The position numbers and the translations under genes are program-made. The notes beneath the pieces were generated by a model. It searched no databases, was not told the DNA's origin, and saw only the letters and a list, made by a program, of their open reading frames with translations. Positions 1 through 7,949 of a stretch of DNA of 64,000 bases are shown here, in pieces. This DNA is from Planctomycetota bacterium (GTDB taxonomy: Bacteria; Planctomycetota; Planctomycetia; Gemmatales; Gemmataceae): NCBI GenBank assembly GCA_021413735.1, contig JAIOPV010000198.1, forward strand, positions 1 through 64,000, given 5' to 3'. Position 1 is the first letter of the stretch. Every line of letters starts with the position of its first letter.

Positions 1-35
1 GACATCGTCGTGTCCCATTTTGCGACACGCTGGAA

Positions 36-91
36 GGAAAGCCAGCCGGCCAGCATGTCAGCTTGCTGACATGCTGGCCGGCTGGCTTTCC
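36..91. repeat. Perfect 27-bp inverted repeat
   Basis: The arms at 36-62 and 65-91 are perfect reverse complements separated by only TT. They contain the core AGCCAGCCGGCCAGCATG. No T-run follows on either strand, so this is not a standard intrinsic terminator. It lies downstream of the minus-strand toxin-antitoxin operon and may act as a transcript end, a REP-like element or a mobile-element end. Confidence 0.85.
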
Positions 92-265
92 AGTGAGGTT
101 GCAGGTCCGTTTGAGCTGCTGCCGGAACCCGTGAGTTACAAGACGCTCAAGGACACAGCAGGGTGGCTCGGTTCCATTCTTCGTGCGGGACAGAGAACAC
201 GCGTGAGCAAGTGCTGTTGCAAGCTCCCGACGTATTGAAAACTCTGCAAACTGAGATTGCGGCCG

Positions 266-784
266 CTAATTCCTGGGAAAGGCCGATTCGGCCTTCTGAA
301 GTGTGGCCATCAACAGGCAGAGTGTCCTGGGTTGCAAAGGCGATTCGACAAAACCACACGACTGATAGAAGCGGCGGCCGTCCTCAGAAATGGCGTGGAC
401 CACAATCGCGGTTAGCCCAACACTCTCGGCGACCTGGAGTGCACGCTGTAACGCGTCACGAAGCAGAGCGTGTCCGAGCCTTTGGTTCTGGTAACGCCGG
501 TCCACAGCCAACCGGCCGAGCACCAGAACGGGAATGGGATCTGGCATATTCCGTCGCAATTGGGCAGGAGCCTCGTTGTGGAAAATAGCACCCGTGGCGA
601 GGCTGTAATAGCCAACGATCGCATCCGCGTCGCACACGACATACGTGCGTGAAGCACCAGACAGATTGTTCTTCGCGGCCCGTTGTTTCAACCAATCGTT
701 CAGAGACGCAACGCCACAGTCGAACGAACTCAAGTCATGGTTGTCGTTAAGGAGGGTAGGGGCAGACAGTAACCCCAAGGTCAT
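266..784 (-). CDS. GNAT acetyltransferase toxin (TacT-like)
   Basis: This 172-residue single-domain GNAT protein probably acetylates the amino group of charged tRNAs, as TacT-type toxins do, and so blocks translation. Seen: an acetyl-CoA loop around RYQNQRLGHALL, the preceding VLGRLAVD strand, and the FYQSCGF segment that usually carries the catalytic tyrosine near the C-terminus. Its start overlaps the stop of the upstream DUF1778 gene by four bases (ATGA, 781-784), the classic antitoxin-first arrangement. The length fits the toxin subfamily. Family assignment is strong; activity is inferred. Confidence 0.88.
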   Translation of the reverse strand: MTLGLLSAPTLLNDNHDLSSFDCGVASLNDWLKQRAAKNNLSGASRTYVVCDADAIVGYYSLATGAIFHNEAPAQLRRNMPDPIPVLVLGRLAVDRRYQNQRLGHALLRDALQRALQVAESVGLTAIVVHAISEDGRRFYQSCGFVESPLQPRTLCLLMATLQKAESAFPRN

Positions 785-1068
785 TCCCAGGGGGCTTTCG
801 TCCCCATAAGGTCACAAAGGCGTGTGCTTGGCGCGGGTGGGTTGTGGAGCAAGTTGGTGAACGCCACAAACGCCTGGTCAGTGAGGGGGAAATAGATCTG
901 GTCGAGCACAATCTCCTCTGCCTTGCGGCAAGCGACCTCGATCACGAAATCAGACGACGTCAGGCCAACACGCTTGGCAGCCGTGTCGATCAAGTCACGC
1001 TGTCGGCTTTGTGATTCGAGGTTGATGATGAGAGGTGGTCGAACGGGCGTGTCAGGCATTTGGTACAT
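781..1068 (-). CDS. DUF1778 ribbon-helix-helix antitoxin (TacA-like)
   Basis: A 95-residue protein that should neutralise the adjacent GNAT toxin and repress the operon. Seen: an N-terminal ribbon-helix-helix pattern (PPLIINLESQSRQRDLIDTA, then AKRVGLTSSDFVIE), followed by an extended C-terminal toxin-binding tail with LTDQAFVAF, typical of DUF1778. It lies upstream of the toxin and overlaps it by 4 bp. The start at 1068 is the first ATG; a second ATG nine bases downstream (MPDTP) is also possible. Confidence 0.88.
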   Translation of the reverse strand: MYQMPDTPVRPPLIINLESQSRQRDLIDTAAKRVGLTSSDFVIEVACRKAEEIVLDQIYFPLTDQAFVAFTNLLHNPPAPSTRLCDLMGTKAPWE

Positions 1069-1110
1069 CCATGATAATATATTAAGATTTTATAACAATT
1101 TGTTTGGTTT
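1069..1110 (-). promoter_or_regulatory. AT-rich promoter region of the toxin-antitoxin operon
   Basis: Immediately upstream of the antitoxin start the sequence becomes strongly AT-rich (ATAATATATTAAGATTTTAT) within a GC-rich genome. This is where a minus-strand promoter and an RHH operator would be expected. I could not pick out unambiguous -35 and -10 boxes. Confidence 0.4.
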
Positions 1111-1280
1111 GTCGAGGGAAATGAACCGCAAGCCGTCCTGCACTTAGCTAGGAGTCAATAATCTCGGGGAAACAGAGGCTTGGTGAACCGCTTGTCCGCC
1201 GACAGTTTTATAAACGCAGTGGAAAGCAACCCGAGCACTGAACTCGGGCCGCCAGCATACCGGTTGTCGCAGTGAGAGTG

Positions 1281-1583
1281 TTAGCTCACGCGAGAGTCCA
1301 TTTGCCCCGACGAATTGGCAAGCGGCGACTCGGCTGCAAGCCGTTCCGCCGTGGAGTTGAAGAACAGCTCGATTTCTTCGTGTGCATCGGTTGGAGCGTG
1401 TTCCAACGTGATGTACTTCGCCTCTTCCCATCGCCCTGCCGCGAGATGTCGACGAACGGCTTCACAAGCAGTAGCTGGGAGCAGGATGTCGCGATGCAAC
1501 CGGACGAAGTGCCGGTTGTCCGCGAAGTCGGTCACGGCTTCGACGTTCTTGACGGTCTGGCCCATTGGCACGTTCCCATGCAC
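1281..1583 (-). CDS. Hypothetical protein divergent from the XRE regulator
   Basis: A 100-residue soluble protein with no family I recognise. It is rich in alpha-helical segments (CEAVRRHLAAGRWEEAKYIT). A second in-frame ATG seven codons in (MGQTVKNVEAV) could be the true start. It is transcribed away from the small XRE gene, and the palindrome at 1668-1697 lies in the shared intergenic region, so the XRE protein could regulate both directions. It shows no resemblance to a restriction enzyme or methylase. Confidence 0.5.
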   Translation of the reverse strand: MHGNVPMGQTVKNVEAVTDFADNRHFVRLHRDILLPATACEAVRRHLAAGRWEEAKYITLEHAPTDAHEEIELFFNSTAERLAAESPLANSSGQMDSRVS

Positions 1584-1667
1584 AGACGTCCTTTACCCTG
1601 TCTCGTTCTGTGCGACGAAACAGAGGTTTTGGCGGTTCGGAACAGACGAACCTCACCCACGACGAAC

Positions 1668-1697
1668 GCGAACTATAGTCACGTAACTATAGTTCGC
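1668..1697. promoter_or_regulatory. Palindromic operator between divergent genes
   Basis: Arms GCGAACTATAGT (1668-1679) and ACTATAGTTCGC (1686-1697) are perfect reverse complements around a 6-nt spacer. Each arm also contains its own small dyad, ACTATAGT, so the site reads as two tandem symmetric half-operators about 15 bp apart. That layout resembles the C-boxes bound by restriction-modification controller proteins. It lies 35 bp before the XRE start. Confidence 0.7.
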
Positions 1698-1732
1698 ATA
1701 CACGCCGGGCGTCAAGTGGTAGAGTCCTGTGC

Positions 1733-1945
1733 GTGTTTGGGAATCTGCTAAAACAAGCCCGGCTTAAGGCCGACCTGACGCAAGAATCGCTGGCCGCGAA
1801 AGCCTCGCTGACCCGAGAGTACGTTAGTTTGCTGGAACGGGATAAGCGGAGCCCGACCATTGAGGTCTTCATCCGGCTCGTGCGTGCTGTCGGGTTATCA
1901 CCAGCTGAGGTGATTTTGGAAGTGGAGAAATTACTCCCCGAGTAA
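1733..1945 (+). CDS. Small XRE-family regulator, controller (C-protein) like
   Basis: A 70-residue protein that is almost entirely one HTH_3 domain: LLKQARLKADLTQESLAAKA, then TREYVSLLERDKRSPTIEVF. The length, the recognition-helix pattern ending in ERDKRSP and the upstream double dyad match controller proteins of type II restriction-modification systems or similar autoregulators. The start is GTG at 1733. No methylase or endonuclease follows, so it appears to be an orphan regulator, possibly also controlling the divergent gene. Confidence 0.75.
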   Translation: MFGNLLKQARLKADLTQESLAAKASLTREYVSLLERDKRSPTIEVFIRLVRAVGLSPAEVILEVEKLLPE

Positions 1946-2026
1946 GCGTTCCTGACCTAACGGACCCATTCCTCAGATTTCAATCCGAATAGCTCATCTT
2001 CTTTTCCTAATTCATCAACTTAAGCT

Positions 2027-2417
2027 GTGCAATACAAATTTGATGGAACACTGGAGCAGTTGCGAAACTGCACAACTTGGCCAGTTCTCCATGCCAACGA
2101 GTTCGCCAGCTATGCTCTACGACTGGCGATGATGGGATTCCCAACCAACGGAAACGCTGTGCATCGATGCGGTCACGGGCGAGTGCGTGCCGCTCGTCTT
2201 CCAATACGACACTTTGGCCCACCTCGGTGGACACTACCAACTCTCGGCGGAGGGCAGGGGAGTCGTTTTCGATCAAGTGACGCGGCATCCTGTCGAGATC
2301 TGGGAGGTTCGTCACCTTCGCCTCATGAGGCTTCTCGAAACAGCAACCCCACATCACGCCGACTCCTGCCACGCTTGCCAGTGCTCGCGTCGTACTACGC
2401 GACAGAGCGGAAGTTGA
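2027..2417 (+). pseudogene. Frameshifted small protein, possibly SUKH/SMI1-like
   Basis: The first frame gives MQYKFDGTLEQLRN through GFPTNGN. The coding sense then appears to move to the +1 frame, reading ETLCIDAVTGECVPLVFQYD, with a stop near 2417. Together this gives about 128 residues. The ETLCIDAVTGECV strand pattern resembles the GD-x-ID-x-xTGEV segment of SUKH (SMI1/KNR4) proteins. The shift would lie near 2148. This is weak pattern evidence; the region could also be non-coding. Confidence 0.3.
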
Positions 2418-2683
2418 TGGTGACTGCAGTCCCCCTCGACCGCTACGAACATCGTTGCGACGTCGAGAAGTGGCGGGATCGGCTCTTGGCAGATGGCATG
2501 CGATGTAACTCTGACGGGAGAAGTAACGGAAGTGCTGTCGTTATGCACCGCAGCAAAATCCAGGGGCTGCGGATCGTTGGGTTGGGGACGGGAATGATCG
2601 AGGTCGAGAGCCTATGGAAGACTCGCGACCGAGCAGAAATTGAGATGTTACCATGCGGCATATACTCCTTGCTGGCATTGTGA
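2417..2683 (+). CDS. Hypothetical small protein
   Basis: Starting at ATG 2417 this frame encodes 88 residues (MVTAVPLDRYEHRCDVEKW at the start) with mixed charged and hydrophobic content that looks protein-like. A weak GGAAG lies just upstream. It overlaps the next gene by 31 bp. I recognise no family; it may be a decayed remnant like its neighbour. Confidence 0.35.
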   Translation: MVTAVPLDRYEHRCDVEKWRDRLLADGMRCNSDGRSNGSAVVMHRSKIQGLRIVGLGTGMIEVESLWKTRDRAEIEMLPCGIYSLLAL

Positions 2684-3390
2684 TTGGGACGTTGGCTGTC
2701 TCAAAATCGAGTCGGTGTGGGCGTTGGGCAGTAAACTGCGAATCCCACCCTCAACTGGTTAAAACTTCTGAGATTGCTGTTGCGCCACCGCCGCGAGCCG
2801 TCGAAGATTCTCGGATCTCGCTCGACTATTTAAAAGAATGCGCGTGGCCTGCAGATAATGACCGCATCTACGAGTGCAATGGTGTGGAGTGGCGGGTAAA
2901 AGTGAAGATTGGGAGGTTATTGTCCACGGGGAAGGATACGATTGAGTTTCATTGGAAGATGAAGTACTCGGGGCCTCGCCCTCCCTTGAATATCCTCATC
3001 CCATCGCTCATGAGTTCTTGGCCGAAAACGACTGAGGTTCGTGTATATGCCTTTCCTTTGGGGACTGAGTTGGGGCGCATGATCAAATTTCAAACTCCAG
3101 AGCCCGAAGATGGAATTGTTGGTCTTCTCTTCCGCGGCGCTTTGCGCGAGTGGTACATGACCATTCGCGATAAAGAGACTGAGAGTGGGATTGTCGTTCT
3201 TGCGATAGATGATATTAAAACAGAACTCAGATCAAAATTCCCTTCGGAGTTCTCTGGCTCCGAGCCGCCTATTCTTTATGTGCGAATGATTCACCAGCCC
3301 GAAGACCGTGGGCAAAAGTTCAATCTGGACGCGTGGACCGGTGTCTTAATTACAGATCATTTGCAAGTAGATAATTTCAAAAAATGGTAA
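2653..3390 (+). CDS. Secreted hypothetical protein
   Basis: A 245-residue protein with a short hydrophobic N-terminus (ILLAGIVIGTLAVS) that could be a signal peptide or anchor. The rest is beta-rich, with alternating patterns (KVKIGRLLSTGKDTIEFHWK, GIVVLAIDDIKTEL). No domain is recognised. The gene is AT-richer than the chromosomal background and lies 39 bp upstream of a large surface protein of similar composition, so the two are probably co-transcribed and acquired together. Confidence 0.65.
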   Translation: MRHILLAGIVIGTLAVSKSSRCGRWAVNCESHPQLVKTSEIAVAPPPRAVEDSRISLDYLKECAWPADNDRIYECNGVEWRVKVKIGRLLSTGKDTIEFHWKMKYSGPRPPLNILIPSLMSSWPKTTEVRVYAFPLGTELGRMIKFQTPEPEDGIVGLLFRGALREWYMTIRDKETESGIVVLAIDDIKTELRSKFPSEFSGSEPPILYVRMIHQPEDRGQKFNLDAWTGVLITDHLQVDNFKKW

Positions 3391-3429
3391 TTTCGTAAAC
3401 CACTTTCCCGCATTAAAGACGGAGTTGAA

Positions 3430-6381
3430 ATGTCCTCTCACAAATTTCTAGCTCGCCTGAAATTTGAGTCGCTTGACGCCCGTTGCCTTCCTGTTGTTTG
3501 GCCAGTCACTATTCCACCGGGCAAGTCGGGGGTGCTACTTGGGACTTATGGCCAATTCCAAGAAACATCGAACCCATTCAATGATGTGGGTATCCACTTA
3601 CATGAAGGCCTTGATGTCGCCGCCGCGACAGGAGATCCAGTCCGGTCGGTTCTGCCTGGAATCGTCGAGGCGATTTTTAACCCGCAAATGGCCCCATTTT
3701 CTGCAGTTATCATAATCCGCGATTTGGAGGCCGATAACACCGGGGCAATGCAGCCTGGAAAAATGGGCTGGAACTATAAACACGTAGTAGCCTTGCCGGG
3801 TTTGCGAGTGGGTGACCGTGTTACTGAAGGGCAACAAATTGGACAGGTGGCCAATAGTGGTCCTCTGCAAGCAACATATGGCGACCATGTGCATCTTGAT
3901 CGAGGATTCGCAGCAAAGGCGAAGCCGGGCGATGAAACTCGCGATCCAACCATGGTGAGTACAAGTTTTTATCAAAATGCTAAAAAGAATAATGTCGCCT
4001 CCCTAGTCACCGCGTTACAATTTGAGTATATGCCCACAATCAATCCTCTGTATGAATTCTCATCTAGGACAGTTCCTGAGGGTATTGGTGATCAAATCGA
4101 TCCAACAGTGGTTTCAATTGATTTTAGGCGCAATGCTGATGAGGCCTCGTTCAACAAATTTGATACGACAGCTAAAGTCAGAGAAGACGTTCGTTATTTT
4201 GGGCAAACCGGTGCTTTTGGCGCTATTGGTCCTACAACAATAATTGGCAAGAACGCGATCGCAACATCAAGCGAAGGGGTGTCGACAAAAATCGGTGATC
4301 GTGAATCGGGAAAAATCGATTTTGTTGTCAATGCATTTGATGAATATGGCCTAACTGGGTATGCGGGGTCTCCGCACCTCAATCCGGCGTATTTCCAATT
4401 TACGATTGAAGGCGAGTCGTTTGGGGTTAGTACAAAGAAGTATTCATTCGATTTTAGTGGATTCAGTAAGGCGGGAGTAAATGATTTTTTCACTCTCGCT
4501 AACACGCTTTCATATTACAACAATGACAAAACGCACGATTCAAAGATGACGGGCGGTGGAAAGTTCTTCTACAGCGTCACCAATTCTCCCAAAGTCAACG
4601 CAGGAGTCTCTCCTCCAACAACAATCCCCTCGGTGGGGAATCGAGGTTTTTTTTGGGCATCAAATGCTAAGCAAGGCGCCGCATTCTCAAGTGAGTCTGA
4701 AGCCAAGACGAATGCGGAGGCTGCATACCCCGATGATATTTACGACATTACTGTGACCGCTACAGATCTTTCAGGAAACAGCGGTGCGAAGACTGTGGGG
4801 GTTCTGCTTGATAACTGGACACAGACTTTGTTGGCAACAAATCCGGTTTCCAGCAAATCTCAATTAATCTACTCAGCCAACCAAGCAATCAAATTCACCG
4901 GAGAGCAATATCGCCCAAATTCCACGGTTCAGCTGTATCGCATCCCAGCAACCAACATACTAACGCCACCATCAAACAACATGGTACTGTTGCAGGCTAG
5001 CATCACACCTATTGGTACTGGAACTACCGATGCAAATGGTGTATTGACTGCAAATATTGCTGGCATCAACACGCCTGGGCTGTATTCAATCGTTGCGGAT
5101 TACGATGGTGATTCTGTCTACAAAGCCGGCCTGGATGCTTACACCTTCATTGGCATTCAGGACGCTGGGAAAGCACCGGCAAAAATAGGACTGTCAGCTC
5201 CCAACGGTCCGTTCATCCAAGGCGATACTGTCCACTTGATCGGGAATGTCGCAGCAACAGATAGTAACAATCACTTGGCCCCAACGGGTGAAGTGGGTTT
5301 CTTTATTGATGGTGACTATCTTGGTTCTGGTACTATTTCCGGAGGAATTGCAGAGTTTGACATGCCAGCCATCGCAGCTGGTTCGCACCTGTTTGCAGCA
5401 GTGTATTTTGGCGACGATAACTTCGATTCTGCGACGGATCAACTTAGTGAGTTGGTCGCCGACAATCCAACTGATACGACTCTGGTAACCAGTTCACCTA
5501 GTTCTCTATTCGGTGATCTGGTGACCTTTACTGCTCATGTGGCTCCTCATACAACCACTGCCACTCAGCCGACAGGTGATGTGACGTTTTATTCGGATGG
5601 GAATGTGCTGGGGGTAGCGGAGTTGGACGAGAGTGGAAATGCCGTCCTTTCGTTTGACGACCTTCCCCGTGGGACACACACGATCACTGCGGAATACATT
5701 GGAGACACTCAATTCGATGACAGTTCGGCAACCGTCAGCCAAATAATCACAAACAACAATCCCGAGCCTCGGGGTGATGTGGCCATCACCCTCTCTGGCC
5801 AACTTGTCCCTATCGATGTTCTTGCCAATGATTACGACCGCGAAGGTGATGCCTTGAGCGTAACAGGCTTCACTCAAGGAGTACATGGCAAAGTAGTATC
5901 TGGTGCAGATGGTATGTTAAATTACACCCCCACTTTTGGTTTTGTTGGTATCGATACCTTTACTTATACGGTGAGTGATTCGAATGGTGGTACTGCAACT
6001 GCGAGTGTTGCAATTTTGACTCGCTTGATCGACACATTCAATGACTCCGATGGCTATGATCTTGACGGATGGACGATCGATACAAAAGGTACACTGGGCG
6101 TGGTGACATCGCCTGGTGGCCCAAGTGGCCAAACAACGTTCACGGGACCGGCGAGTGCCTACACTGAAGCATCCATTGCCATCCCAGTTGTCACCGATCA
6201 AGACTTCGACACTGGAGCTACGTTCACCCAGAATGGCTCTTTTGGGCACGGACTGGCGACATGGTATCGAGTTGGATTTCACGGGCGGGCGGATTGTCTT
6301 CCACGATACCGGGGCGGATACCACCGAGTGGTATCTCTACGGTGCGGATGCAAATTCCTCCATCCCAGCGTGGCATGGTAG
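3430..6381 (+). CDS. Surface/secreted protein with M23-type domain and Ig-like repeats (5' part)
   Basis: The N-terminus (LARLKFESLDARCLP) matches the planctomycete surface-protein leader. Residues about 30-160 resemble an M23 lysostaphin-type fold with both zinc motifs: H58/D62 (HEGLD) and H153-x-H155 (DHVHLD). Then come Ig-like repeats at about 470-775, with TGEVGFFIDGDYLG and TGDVTFYSDGNVLG units, a cadherin-like domain at 778-862 (VPIDVLANDYDREGDALSV) and the start of a C-terminal repeat. After about codon 937 the frame loses similarity to the downstream repeat, which continues in the +1 frame. GGAG precedes ATG 3430. The likely role is a cell-surface adhesin or wall-active protein. Confidence 0.75.
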   Translation: MSSHKFLARLKFESLDARCLPVVWPVTIPPGKSGVLLGTYGQFQETSNPFNDVGIHLHEGLDVAAATGDPVRSVLPGIVEAIFNPQMAPFSAVIIIRDLEADNTGAMQPGKMGWNYKHVVALPGLRVGDRVTEGQQIGQVANSGPLQATYGDHVHLDRGFAAKAKPGDETRDPTMVSTSFYQNAKKNNVASLVTALQFEYMPTINPLYEFSSRTVPEGIGDQIDPTVVSIDFRRNADEASFNKFDTTAKVREDVRYFGQTGAFGAIGPTTIIGKNAIATSSEGVSTKIGDRESGKIDFVVNAFDEYGLTGYAGSPHLNPAYFQFTIEGESFGVSTKKYSFDFSGFSKAGVNDFFTLANTLSYYNNDKTHDSKMTGGGKFFYSVTNSPKVNAGVSPPTTIPSVGNRGFFWASNAKQGAAFSSESEAKTNAEAAYPDDIYDITVTATDLSGNSGAKTVGVLLDNWTQTLLATNPVSSKSQLIYSANQAIKFTGEQYRPNSTVQLYRIPATNILTPPSNNMVLLQASITPIGTGTTDANGVLTANIAGINTPGLYSIVADYDGDSVYKAGLDAYTFIGIQDAGKAPAKIGLSAPNGPFIQGDTVHLIGNVAATDSNNHLAPTGEVGFFIDGDYLGSGTISGGIAEFDMPAIAAGSHLFAAVYFGDDNFDSATDQLSELVADNPTDTTLVTSSPSSLFGDLVTFTAHVAPHTTTATQPTGDVTFYSDGNVLGVAELDESGNAVLSFDDLPRGTHTITAEYIGDTQFDDSSATVSQIITNNNPEPRGDVAITLSGQLVPIDVLANDYDREGDALSVTGFTQGVHGKVVSGADGMLNYTPTFGFVGIDTFTYTVSDSNGGTATASVAILTRLIDTFNDSDGYDLDGWTIDTKGTLGVVTSPGGPSGQTTFTGPASAYTEASIAIPVVTDQDFDTGATFTQNGSFGHGLATWYRVGFHGRADCLPRYRGGYHRVVSLRCGCKFLHPSVAW

Positions 6382-7177
6382 CGCTGCAGTCGCGGCCGGT
6401 CAGGGTGGCTCTGAAACCATTCAGGTTAGTCGGCGAGGCGACCTCTTCATCTTCTCTGTGGATCGCGGGAGTGGATTCGTGGAGGTGAAGCGGATGGCGT
6501 TCGCCGATCTGGGCTCACTGACGAATGTTGCCCTCCGAGCATGGTCACACCAGACCCCACTCGACGCGAGCGCTGACAATTTTTACTTCCAACCGGTAGG
6601 TGCCGACCAGTCATCGTCGTGGGGGGACGACTTCTCAAGCCCAAGTTACACGGACACAGGTTGGACCTCCGATAGTTCCGGGACGGGTGGGGAGGCGACC
6701 TCAACCAACGGCAAGGTTTCGTTCACTGGTACTACCTCTGGGATGACCTATGGCTCGATTCTTCACGATTTGTCGGTTAACGGTAACTTCACAACCGGCG
6801 CTACTTTCACCCAAAACGCTAACCCCGGCGAGACATGGCGGGACGGCATCTACCTGCAGTTCCAGGGTGGAATGTTGATCCTTCACGACACGGGCGAGAG
6901 CGGGTGGTATCTGTACTCCTGGCCGACGGGCGGTTCGCCAGTGGTGGTCTGGAACGGCTCGGTGGACACGTCGGGGCAGTTGGGCACACAGACGCTGACG
7001 GTCGAGCGGGTGGGGGATCAATTCAGGTTCTCGGTCGCCCGTGGCGGAATCGAGACCGAGTTGTACAGCCAAGAGTTCACCGGCCTTGGGGGTCTGACCG
7101 GGGTCCGACTGGCGGCGTGGTCCCATGGTTCCGCACTCAACGCCGCGGTCGATGAATACTTCCTGACGGTAACATGA
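6233..7177 (+). pseudogene. 3' part of the same surface protein, out of frame
   Basis: This frame carries the rest of the large protein: two related C-terminal repeats, one with DWRHGIELDFTGGRIVFHD and one with TWRDGIYLQFQGGMLILHD. Removing one T from the TTTT run at 6240-6243 joins the frames into NGSLGTDWRHGIELDF, which aligns well with NANPGETWRDGIYLQF of the second repeat. The intact protein would be about 1248 residues. This is either a genuine inactivating or phase-variation event, or a sequencing error. An internal ATG at 6233 could allow independent translation, but no signal peptide is present. Confidence 0.7.
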
Positions 7178-7199
7178 CGAACCCACAGAACCCCTTACA

Positions 7200-7226
7200 A
7201 AAAACCGGCCACCATAACCGGTTTTT
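7200..7226 (+). terminator. Intrinsic terminator after the surface protein
   Basis: The stem AAAAACCGG / CCGGTTTTT (9 bp) with loop 7209-7217 ends in a T-run, 22 bp after the stop codon. It is a good rho-independent terminator for the plus-strand gene. Because of the A-run it may also work in the opposite direction. Confidence 0.85.
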
Positions 7227-7598
7227 AAGGTTCGTCGCTCGTGGTACAGAGTTAAACGAGTTCGGTTGTGTATGGATCTGGCTCACTTTGTTAGTCAGCA
7301 CCTTGCACCACGCTGACGCCATCATGCCATTCACCACGGCGTCCCGTGGTGAATCACTCACAGCACGTCACACTCCGTCAACCACTCACTTTCCCATACC
7401 CTCTCCTTTGGTTTGGTTTCGGGCCATGGCCGGCCCTTCCAACCACTTTCGGCCACTGAGGCTCAAGATCGCATCGCGGGTTTCTGGAAACATCGGGCAC
7501 ACCCGGCGAACGCCTTTGGACTGCCGGGTGAAGTGCATTGATGGATCGGTTCAAGCGACGGAGGCCATCGCGGCGAGGGCGGTCTGACGGCGGCGTGC

Positions 7599-7880
7599 TC
7601 AGGCATCTGGAAGAAGTTCAGCGAGTTGTTCGTCCTTCGGATTCGCACCTGGTTCGTGCAACTTCGGCAGCACGTCTCGCAGGTACGCGCCCGGGTCTAT
7701 TCCCAGTTAACGGCAACTTCCTAGCACCGTGAAGTGAATCGCTTGCGTTCGCTCCCGATGGCGTGTTCCCCGCGAACTTCCAGTTCTTTCGTCCGAGAGC
7801 AATTACCCGCAACGTCCGCTCGGAGAGGGTGTTGTCCACTGACAGACGACCGTCTTCCGTGTAACGCATGAACGCTTCCT
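7599..7880 (-). pseudogene. IS66-family transposase C-terminal remnant
   Basis: The minus strand reads EAFMRYTEDGRLSVDNTLSE and then RTLRVIALGRKNWKFAG, the conserved C-terminal DDE-domain region of IS66 TnpC. After a frameshift it continues as LGIDPGAYLRDVLPKLHEPG, the usual IS66 terminal segment, to the stop at 7599-7601. A stop codon lies just before EAFMRY. No tnpA or tnpB or intact 5' part is visible nearby, so this is a decayed fragment. The rest of 7227-7949 shows no other gene. Confidence 0.8.
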
Positions 7881-7949
7881 AGCGACTAAACATATATATA
7901 TACGGACATACTTGGACCTCTTTATCTCAGTCGTCGGACCGAGACTCTG

